A DNA stretch of 64,000 nucleotides from Argentina anserina. Taxonomy: Eukaryota > Streptophyta > Magnoliopsida > Rosales > Rosaceae. The stretch lies in assembly GCF_933775445.1 (NCBI RefSeq), contig NC_065873.1, positions 19,282,001 to 19,346,000 on the forward strand. The letters run 5' to 3'. Under the pieces are notes generated by a model that ran no database searches, had not been told where the DNA came from, and was given only the letters and a program-made list of their open reading frames with translations. Shown piece by piece: positions 54,758 through 64,000 of the stretch. The stretch's first letter is position 1. Each line of letters starts with the position of its first letter. Position numbers and translations under genes: made by a program.

Positions 54758-57700
54758 TTGAACACGTACACACTTTTTTACTCAGTAAGCGAGAGAGAGC
54801 CGCATCTCCTCCAAAAAACCCTAGAGAGAGCGTTAGGAGGAGATCTGAACTGCCTGTCCGACGGTACGCGCTTGGGCGACGGCGTCGGACGAGATCGACG
54901 TGGACTTCGTGTTCGTAGGTGTCAAGGCTTGCCGGAGCAATGTTACGACCCCAAAATTTCGAGTATGAAAACTGAAATTCTGAAGTCATGAAAACTCTAA
55001 AACAATCTCAATAACTCGAAATCATTTTAATGTTACAGCGGATCATTACTGAGTTTATTGTACAACTCAGTCAAAATGATTATTACAAACCAAATTTATA
55101 ATTCAACATTATATCAAATAGAAATGTAAAAATCCTCACAAGATAGGATAAAATAACAACTTCAAGTCTTCAGAGTTGTCCGTCGATCTCCGCTAATCCA
55201 CACATGCGGAATTATCCCCTACACCATCGAATAGGTGCACCGGGATTGTAAACACAAACCAGGTAAGCTTTGCAGTTCGTATGAGTAAAACATCAATATA
55301 CTAGCATAAAAATATATACGAAACTCCACAAAACATCAATCATAAATGCACTCATGAGTCATTAGACGGCCCATCTGGTTGTCTAATAAAATGAAAATGT
55401 ATATGCTCATGGGAAATTGGGCAACCCCTCTGTTTACCCAAATGCATTTATAATACGGGTACTCATGTGCGCTGGTACACCTCTGTTACCCCTCATGATA
55501 GTACGCCGCCGACATTGGGCAACCACCTGCTACCCAATATCCAAAATATGGGTACTCATAAGCCGATAACCCATATGTTACCTATTATGTAGTACCCAGG
55601 TAGACAGACTAGAGCTCTAACTGTATCGTAACTTTCGCTCGGCCAAATGCTAGGTTCCGATATGCCAACACGTCCGAAGACAGAAAACACGTTCGAAGAC
55701 ATAAACACGTCCGAAGACAAAAACGTTTTAACAAAACTCAATATTAAAACCATGAATCATCACATTATATTTTACAAATCGAATCAACATGCTCAATATA
55801 TATATATCTCAACACCAAAATAAACTTATTCACAACAGAAATTACGACAGTATATAATATAGCAAACCATATTTATGTACATATTTACCATTTATACACA
55901 TACACAATCCACTATATCAAATACATATCATAGTTCATTCTTTAAACTTTAACATATTCCTGAATTTCCGTAAGGGTAGATTCGTCATTGTGAGATTTTA
56001 CTCACCTTATAATCCTGAGCGAAATATCCACGATTCCGAATGTAAATCCTTTACTTTAAGTATCGATCACCTTGAAAAGATAAGAAGTGAATTTAGAATC
56101 GTTACGTAAAACCTTAAATGCCGAAACAGTAAAAATATTTTACTGTTCAGCAAGTTTCTGGGTTTTAAGAAATTACTGTTCACGTATTTACTATTCACGT
56201 ATTAATGTACGAGTACATACTATGTATGTATTTCTGTACGTACACATACTATTCAATCGTAAATACTGTCTCAGTAAATAATAATTACGATTTATCCTTC
56301 CGAATTTACTTTTACATTTACAGTACGTAATTTACATTTACAATTACCGTACGTAAAATAATTTCACATTTACTGTACGTAAGTCACCTTTACATTTACC
56401 GTACGTAAAAATAAATTTTACAAAATTACTGTTTTGAATTCACTGTTCACGCGCCGCCGCATGTGGCGGTGCGTGGGGTGCACGCGCCACCTCCGACGAC
56501 CGCGCGTGGCGCTCACGCGCCGCTTCTAAAACCGGCGCATAGCACGCCACCGCCGCCCCAAAACCTCTCCTTTTTCCTACCCTCCTCACGCACCCACACG
56601 CGCCGCCTAAGGCGGCGGTATCCTCCCCTCTTCATCCTCCTCCGATCTCCTCCACATCCTCCTCAAATCCATCCAATACAACCCAAAATCACACAAACAA
56701 TAATCACACAAACAATAATCACACAACCAATTTAATCGAACCCTCACCTATTTCCTGCCTTGGAAGCACCGGAGCTCGTCGGAGAGCTCGGACCGACTGT
56801 GCGTGGTTCGTGTGAGGAGCGGCGGGCTTCACTGCGGCGAGGCGTCACAAGCTCGGGGTCCGACGTGGAGGGCCTTGCGAGGCTGTAGGGCGAGGCGGTG
56901 AGGGCCACGTCGCTCCGGCTGGTGAGATCGCCGGAGGCGATTTGAGGTAGAGGGGTGAGATCAGGGAGAGAGAGGGAGAGAAGAGAGAGAAGAGAGAGAA
57001 AGAGGCAGATTAAGGGTTTCCGAAAATGGAAATCCTAATCCCTAAAATTCTCTATTTATACCCTTTTCCAAATCGGAAACTAACTTCCGTCGTTAATAAT
57101 TTTCACGTCCGACGTCCGATTTGAACATGTGACATGTCCACAAACTCGTATCAACGAACTCTACAACTTTCGTGAAAGAAGTTTTCACAAATGAGCGACA
57201 GAGTAAAAGTCGATTCTCACATCGCGGAAACGTAACGTTTTTCTAAATCACATTCCCGATATCAGTCCCGTTTTCGATTTCTGACATAGCAAAGCGAAAC
57301 AAACACGTTTAATGAATTTCACAAACTTTATAAATTTTAAAACAATCCAATAAATTGTTCTGAAAAATCGGGTTATTACAAGCAAGGTTGTTGGGGTTTG
57401 GTGGTCCATCTCATACAGGAGGAGGTATGACAGGGAGGTTTTGCGACGTCCTGGGCTGGGGTGAGTTCTCTGAGATATGATCATGGATGGCGGGGCGGTG
57501 GTTCACCCTGGCAAGGGTGCTTTGGGTGTGCGGTCGGAGCTCTTGGTTTTGCCGTTCATTAGTCTTATTTTTCAGGCTCTCGTCGGCGGCTTGGATCCTG
57601 GAGTTGGTTCTTGGTCTCTAGGCGACAAGTTTGGGGTCCGTAGCAGGGTTGGAGGTCGCCAGGTGGTCGTGTCAGCGAGGGGACAATGCTGAACTCTTAT

Positions 57701-58050
57701 TGGCTTGTTCTTCGGTGGGCTTGGGCTACGGCATTAGGCTAGGGTTTCCCTAGGCCTTTTATGTTTTATTTTATTTTGTATTGTTTTTTATTTTCAATAA
57801 TACCCCTTTGAGGGTGTGTAGTGGGTCCTGACACTGTATCGCTTATCCTTAGGTAGTACATTTGTGTACTCTCTTTGGATCAGTGTAGTAGTCTAATTTA
57901 GGCTTGAATATGAGTTTACTCTCCCACTAGATTTGGCGCATGGTTTTGTATTGGAACTCGTTTCCTGCATAACTACTGATAGTTGTAGGGTTCGGCCACA
58001 TGGGCGAATTGCCCGATGGAATATATCCATTTCCCTAAAAAAACGAAAAA
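54758..58050 (+). mobile_element. LINE 3' fragment split by a solo LTR
   Basis: The two parts, about 54758-54940 and 57386-58050, read through one another once the LTR and one target repeat are set aside. They are more GC-rich than the flanks. The right part ends with GGAATATATCCATTTCCCT and an A tract (AAAAAAACGAAAAA), the expected LINE tail on the plus strand. The short open frame 57477-57692 has no clear domain. Element class is inferred from the tail and truncation. Confidence 0.5.
54941..57380. mobile_element. Solo LTR, 2440 bp, TSD AGCAA (Ty3-type)
   Basis: Begins TGTTACGACCCCAAAATTTC and ends ATCGGGTTATTACA, with AGCAA directly repeated at 54936-54940 and 57381-57385. No gag-pol frame occurs in it and no internal pair of repeats was seen, so it is a single long LTR left by recombination. 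The TGT(A/T)AC-G-ACCCC start recalls Ty3 chromovirus LTRs. It has a GC-rich patch (56450-56620, GCGCC repeats) and a GAGA tract (56960-57005). Confidence 0.8.
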
Positions 58051-59844
58051 TGTACACACTAGTCATTCTCAAAACAAAACTAAAAACACATGGTAGCTAT
58101 TCATGCTAGCGATATCCTTTTAATTGTGTAAGATATAACTGATCGATCACCAATTTACCATCGATGGTGCTGTTAATGGAACTACGTACAACCGACCAAG
58201 GAATGCAGATAGCGATGCCTTTAAGAAATGCATAAACAAACGATGCTTTTGATTAGGGTTTTCAAGCTATATGAGAGACCAGGGAAGAAGGAATTTAGAA
58301 GAAGTTAACCAGTTTACAGTCAAACAAAGCATGAACTTAGTCCCGAAATTGCTAAACTCAGAAAGCCATACAGAAACGTTAACCTATGTAGGACCTGACC
58401 TTAATTTCCGTATCACTACCACTATAGGCTAATCAAGCACTCGGTCAAAAATAAGGAAAACAAGGTGTAGAAACAGAATTGACTAGCTACTCAATCAGAT
58501 TTGACGTACTTCTATCTTAAGCTCTTGTTGGCTTCTCCCAGGTTGTCTAAGCCTGTGATTAGGAATTGTAATATTATTCAAACTTTAACAAGCAGCAGCC
58601 CCGGCCCGATCATTGAAAAGGCTCTTCATCGTGATCACCATTATATTTCCACAACTTACAGAAGATAACAAACACATCATTCTCATAATAAGCTCTTCTG
58701 ATCGATGACAATAACCATTGCAATCAAAACGACAACCTAACTTACTGATTTCACTTATCTCATAGTATTATTTGTATATATCAGACTCATCCCCCATAAC
58801 AGGTTGGACTTTGAAGAAATGCCCCCTATTCAAACTACACTTGATTTAAACAAGAGCCAGATTTAAGTTTCTAATATTAGGTTAAAAGTGTGAAGCTACG
58901 TGTGCAGCAGTACTGTATATATTTATATATAGATACAAATTCTATATTTATGTTTCTCAATCATCAAGCAAGAGGCTAGGGTTTTCAATTATATGCCCTT
59001 TTGTTTGTCAGAAACCGAAGAAGTCGATGTTTCATGTGTTGAAGTTTGAACATCTAGAGCTACTCACCCGTCAGATAGATCATCCTGATGTTATCAGATC
59101 ATCTAGCTACCTGTTACTTACACTATAACAAATTATTAGCTTCGATTAAGTAATTAATTAATCTCGCTCGAGTCTCAATCTCAGCATGTTGATTGTAGAA
59201 TTTAACAAATTAAGAATTTGTAGATTAACATTTTTTTCTTCTAGATGAATCTAATACATATATGAATAAATTCTCCGAACCCTAGATACCATCCTCACAC
59301 GTGCATGGCCCTACGTGCAAACTTGGTGTCGGCTTGACTGGTCACCGTGACCGAGGGACCAAAATTATCATCATCTTTTTAAAAATATATATTTTCTTTC
59401 AATTTTTGTGTACATGAAAAGCTATTGAACGGAATATCGTTTCTGAGACTCTTCGTTAAGTAAAGAATTCAGAAACTAAAATGATTGTAATCGTGAGGGA
59501 GCCTTCTCTTTCACTATAACAATGATGATGCTCGATCGTAATGGTACTAGCTAGCCAAGCTAGGTAATACGAAATTCGTAAATTTTGTATGTACGTTATA
59601 TATGTTGCATGGTTGCATTATCTAAGTTTTTGTATATTTAACATATCATGGTATATATGATCAATATATATTTAATGGCTATGGCTAAAGCTTGTGTTTT
59701 TTCACTTGATACTTGATCGTAAGACAAACACAAATCCAATTGGTAATTGAGTGAAGCAAGAGATTATCGATTGGATCAAAGCAATGCAATTACTGAGTTA
59801 AGAGTATATTAATCAAGAGATTATCGTAAGTCATTTCTTTTCTT
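58051..59844. other. Intergenic, includes duplication copy 2 (58740-59390)
   Basis: No gene. Holds the second copy of the diverged duplication first seen at 48240-48980, with G-box-like CACGTGCATGGCCC near 59299 and TGACTGGTCA downstream. Confidence 0.5.
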
Positions 59845-60094
59845 ATGAACAATTCATTACGCAATGCAAATAATTGGCCACAGCATCGAACAACACAATT
59901 TGGTGATAATTTTGAATTAACGAGATATATATGTCTCAACAAAATATACTTATATATTGTTGAAAATGGTGAACTGAACTTGAAGAATGCTCCAATTGTA
60001 TTTCATTTAGTTGAGTTTTACAAGGAACAAGGAGATGCTTATACAACCAATGGAAACATCTAAGTAATTAATACAAAACATAAAATAAGCAGGA

Positions 60095-61616
60095 ATGAAG
60101 TCCACCATAGAGGCTGAGATAGGAGGAGCGGTTGTGCATGATTTAAGCAAGATTGTCAACAAAGGGATGCTAAACATGTATCAAGAGAAATGTAGTGGCA
60201 GCCATAAACGTCAACCAAATAGGCAAACATATCAACCAAAGTGGCCAATTGCTTCTTTCAATTCACACACACATCCATATGCTCCAATAATCCCCCTCAA
60301 GCGAAGGATGAAAGGGAAACGACAGCCGAGCTTGACCAACAATCTCCAAGTATGGCTAAAGAAGTTATGGATGGGAGGGTGGATGGGAATAAGTGAACCA
60401 AATTCTGGCAGCTCTGTCCGTCCACTTTGGATGGCTCCCATTTTTTGCTCTAACAACCTGAGACCATGAGCCATATATGTTGGAAAAGCTCTATGTGTCT
60501 AGTTTATGTACCTTTTTACAGAACTGGATTCGGAGGTCGGAGTCAATCCCAGTTTCGGTTTTAGTGCAGCAAGGTCATTCCAGAAAAATAGAGCAATTGC
60601 TTGCTCAAATGATTGATTGCTCAAAATTGCTCCCCCTGAAGGCAAATCAGGATATGACCCAGGCCTTCTTACTGGAAGGGACAAATCTGATTGGAACCAA
60701 CATATATATATATATATATATATAAACTCTGATAGTCCAACATCGGAAATGATGACGTTAAAACAAAACCTCTAAACAGATCTCTCATCCAAATGAAAGA
60801 TGAAGAAATCGGATCTTAACCATGGACAACAAATCTCTTTAAAATGAAAGAAGAAATAATAAATTGGCCAAGGAGAAATGAGGAGTTATGACCCCTAAAT
60901 TGATCTCTCCTCCAAAATGGATTGGGATGGAAGTATGAGAACTTGATTTCTCTTCAAAATGAAAAGAGGAAATCATGAAATGACAATAAACATATGAGGA
61001 GTCTTATATGGAAGAACTCCAACAGATTTCTCTCCCAATGATGGAAGAAGATCAGATAATGAGACCGACTTTGATATACTCCTTATAATAAATGATTTGA
61101 GGTATGACCTCCCAATTGATCTCTTCTCAAAACGAGAGATGAAGAAATCAGAATGACAAAAGAGACAACAACTTTGTTTCTATGTAGGGTCTGCAGCACT
61201 GCTTGCATCCCCTACATAACTATGCAGCTCATAAACACCTTAATGCTCTAATTCTCCCCCTCAAGCTGGATCGAGGGAAACCGCATAACCAAGTTTGAAC
61301 TAAAGGTGATCAAACTGAGTTAGCGCAAAGGAGAACACTAGCGTAAGGAATGTAAAATATGGACTGATCAGCCGATCTCCATTGGCAAGGAAATAGAAGG
61401 GATCCGAATCAAATATATTCGCCGACCAAAGAGAAAAACAAATTGGGAAATGACCTAAGCGAATCGGAAATGACGAGATTACAATGTAATCTCATATAAG
61501 ATATTCCTCTGAAATAAGATGAAGAATCAAATCTTGACTATGGAAAACAAATTTCTTCTCAACATGAAAAGAAGAAATAAAAAATAGCCAAGATGAAATG
61601 TGGAGATATGAACTCT
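60095..61616 (-). mobile_element. Copia-derived debris
   Basis: Two positions, about 60288 (TCCCCCTCAAGCGAAGGATG) and about 61253 (TCTCCCCCTCAAGCTGGATC), resemble the sequence just inside Copia 3' LTRs on the complementary strand (CTTGAGGGGGAG purine tract). Blocks at 60730-61150 and 61480-61620 are related to each other (AAATGAAA-GATGAAGAAATC, GAACAACAAATTTCTT-like, GAAATGAGGAG), as LTR fragments would be. No intact domain. Confidence 0.4.
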
Positions 61617-62821
61617 GTTGATGCCTCTTTTTCCACAAGCCCAAAATCAAGGCCCGACATGCGAAGAACCGAATCAGAGGTCCTAAAATCATGTCAAGCT
61701 TAATATCAAGTCATGCATAAATTAAAACACGACATGCAATTCTCGTAGACCCAAGCTACGCTTTGGGGCTTACACGAGGGTCGTGGTTCGGAAGGTAACA
61801 GAGCTTGTGAGGCCCATCGTCAAAATAGAGCAAGTCAACAAATTTTGGGCTTTGGAACCAAAATTCATGCATTATGTGGCTTTAAATTCGACATTGGGCT
61901 AGTAGAGAAAGAGATATTCAACCTAATAAAGCCGAGACCCATTTCTGGCCCAAAACCCATCACATAACCCATATCCATTTCCCATTTCAGTTGCTTCTTC
62001 TTCATTTGGCAAACACATTCTACCACTTTTTCTGCTAGGATTGGTGCTTGGCTAGTTCCGGCAGCACTAGAAAGTCAGGGAGAGAAAATCACGCATGAAT
62101 CTTCCAAAGATCTCTTTGATCTCTTACCCTTACCATCTCTTAGAGCGTGATTTAGGGGATTTGGGAAAACCAAGGCCTGAGCACCACCGGCCTATCCCTC
62201 TGTCACCACCGTCCTATGCACTGAAGAATTCCTTCAATGAGATGAAGAAAAGTCCCAAGAACCATTGGTCTTTAAGGTTTATCCTCCCTTCCCAACTCCA
62301 CTATAAAGAGAGAAGGTTGTTGTCTCAAAGGGAGGAATTAAGGAGGATTCAGTCCAAGGGATTGAGGAGGATTCAACCCACAGAGGGGGAAATCATTCCA
62401 ATTCAATCTGATCTCATCCCAACCCAGAAAAAACCTAGTAGCTTCAAGCAAGAGTGCAAGGTTTATCTCTCTTATCCAAACCCTTACCCACCACACCTTA
62501 ATCATCATCCAAATCATGTGATCCCATCTTTACTAAACTCACAAGCATCCAGCTCCCATACCATGCCTTCTGTAAGTTTCATGTGAATTTGAATTGCTGC
62601 TATGCCTTCTGTAAGTTTCGTGTAAATTTGATTTGTTGTTGTTACGGTTAGGCAAATCTCTGCCGTTATAAGTGAATCGCTACTGTTATAAGTGAATCCC
62701 TACTGTTATAAGTGAATTGTTGCTGTTACTATCAAGTCATATCAATCACAATAAAATCGTTCTTAGATCCTTTCCTCGATCAATTTTGGGCCTAATCGCA
62801 CTGCAAAAACACACTCTTACA
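61617..62821 (+). repeat. Ty3-type LTR (probable 5' LTR)
   Basis: It begins TGTTGATGCCTCTTTTTCC and ends ACACTCTTACA, about 1205 bp. A CACTATAAAGAG TATA-like box at about 62300 gives plus orientation. Directly after its end is TTTGACGACTACACTGGGGA, close to the TTTGGCGACTCNGCTGGGGA junction of plant Tat/Ogre-group elements. The 163-codon frame at 62095-62586 falls in the LTR around and after the TATA and is Pro/Ser/His-rich, so I read it as non-coding. The left border is less certain. Confidence 0.55.
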
Positions 62822-62842
62822 TTTGACGACTACACTGGGGAG
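62822..62842 (+). other. Ty3-type PBS/leader junction
   Basis: TTTGACGACTACACTGGGGA follows the LTR end, diverged from the consensus of this retrotransposon group. Confidence 0.45.
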
Positions 62843-63720
62843 ACTAGGTTGTGATTCAAAAATCGATTCATCATGCAGTACTTTAATTCAACCAGGCACA
62901 ACAACAAGTAGTGTTCTATTTCCAAAGGCTTATACATTTGTCAAATCGTTCTGACTTCACATTGAAGCTAGAACCAAATTGAAGCTAAGTCTTCTGAACT
63001 CTCTTTGAATTTTCATATTTCTTAATCATTCTTACCCATTTTTGGCTAAAGTATTTCACGCTACCTTATTAAGTTGTTTATAGCTAACAAGCACCCATGA
63101 CATGCACTTGGCTAGCTATGTTCTAGGTGTCTTATTCGTGCTAATCTTTAATTTTGTTTCATTGGAGGTACAACTGTTATCTCAACTTCATGTTTGAAGC
63201 AAAACTAAAGGAGCCATCCACACTATGTCTGAGAGGGAAATCTATTTTAATTCCTACAATAGACTTGGTAAATTGCACTTTATTTTCGATGCTCAATATC
63301 TCTATGTAGCCATGCTCGTACAAGACCATGTATTTACAATTGTGTCATCCATCCGACAACATAAGATCTGATGAACCGACGACGATATTTTCCACAGAGT
63401 CTCCTAGTCCAAGTACCAACATGCAACATCTCACTAACTAATTGTCCATCTCAGCACCAACTTATTCAGTGTTAGCAGTAGTCTTCCACTTAAGCTCGTC
63501 GATGATCATCCAAGGAGCATAAGTCCCTCATAATTCTTTGGTGATATTCACTGATGAAACTAATGCAAGCAAGCTCGAATTCTAATCCAGCAAACACACT
63601 TGGGGGATAACATTCTAACTAATTCCAATTCGCTCCCAACAATACTCTCTTCCACCACAAGACTTTTTAATCGGATACTCATGCATCAAGCTCATCTCAT
63701 CTGAAGAGTAACTGGTGCCA
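62843..63720. other. Ty3 leader-like or intergenic sequence
   Basis: No open frame of note. It may be untranslated leader of the Ty3 element, but no gag is recognised. Confidence 0.4.
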
Positions 63721-63724
63721 ACAT

Positions 63725-64000
63725 AAGGCCGGCCTTGAGATTTCCGGGGCTCGAAGCGACGAGAAAAATTGGGGCCCCTTGTCAAAAAAAAATTTTGAAA
63801 CAATAAATTTTTTGAAACAACAAAATATAGTAATAAAACATTCAATAATAATAAAATACTATAATGTTTGAAACAAAAATATTAAAGTTACAAATATCAT
63901 TACCTTTTACTCAAAAATTGCCGTTCTTACATTCTTGGAAGCAAAAGTGTCAATTAAGCACAAACATTCAAGCTTTTTCGCCAACTTCTTTTCAATCGAT
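63725..64000 (-). mobile_element. End of a hAT element with transposase C-terminus, cut by the window edge
   Basis: From the edge the minus strand encodes SIEKKLAKKLECLCLIDTFA followed by SKNVRTAIFE and a stop at about 63918. This is the terminal helix pattern of Tip100/TTF-type hAT transposases (IEK...L...LI-x-x-FA-x-K-x-R). It is followed by AT-rich sequence and the terminal TAAGGCCGGCCTTGAGATTT (63725), GC-rich like hAT ends. The frame 63615-63845 is an antisense-like shadow of this end. Confidence 0.6.

Noticed and set aside
62095..62586. 163-codon Pro/His/Ser-rich frame
   Set aside because: It sits within a Ty3-type LTR spanning the TATA-like box, with no recognisable domain; likely non-coding LTR sequence.
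1..64000. CRISPR arrays, bacterial operons, phage or toxin systems
   Set aside because: All coding evidence is plant nuclear genes, plant transposons or an integrated plant pararetrovirus; no spaced short repeats of the CRISPR kind occur.

Overview
This is plant nuclear DNA, AT-rich, intron-bearing and packed with transposons. The gene families (LBD transcription factor, ACC-oxidase-homolog 2-oxoglutarate dioxygenases, class 3 lipase), dicot-style introns, telo-box/site II promoter motifs and the transposon types fit a eudicot. I lean to Rosaceae from overall familiarity only; the species is not proven.

Only four loci look like functional host genes. They are a 3-exon 2OG-Fe(II) dioxygenase (33389-35134, minus), a pair of C/D-box snoRNAs behind a telo-box promoter (42127-42646, minus), an 8-exon class 3 lipase of the diacylglycerol-lipase type (43490-47155, plus) and a 2-exon class I LBD transcription factor (51812-52486, plus). 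A second dioxygenase copy at 17724-18636 has lost its metal-binding HxD segment. A lone ubiquitin-conjugating-enzyme exon sits at 2042-2170.

The first 32 kb is a nest of mobile DNA: a hAT transposase tail (75-413), a ~503-bp tandem repeat (2567-3720), a dead Copia pol fragment (3930-6190) and a 2.56-kb non-autonomous CACTA element with TTC target duplication (6723-9282). Next comes an integrated Caulimoviridae-type pararetrovirus (about 9690-17306, minus) that keeps its primer-binding site, small upstream ORFs, movement, coat, protease and partial reverse transcriptase regions, a downstream ORF, a TATA promoter and a poly(A) signal. It is broken by stops, a frameshift, a hAT insertion and loss of RNase H. 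A complete Copia element with ATAGT duplications (18742-27982, minus) follows, itself hit by three DNA transposons (hAT, hAT-like MITE, PIF/Harbinger), each with a readable target duplication. A 5'-truncated LINE fills 30221-32274.

From 35 to 42 kb the sequence is intergenic and holds MITEs nested in MITEs (a foldback element in a TA tract; a long-TIR element carrying a solo LTR). From 47 to 64 kb outside the LBD gene it is repeat-derived or anonymous: a LINE split by a 2.44-kb solo LTR (54941-57380, AGCAA duplication), a diverged non-coding duplication (48240-48980 and 58740-59390), Copia debris, a Ty3-type LTR with PBS-like junction (61617-62840), and a hAT transposase end running off the right edge.
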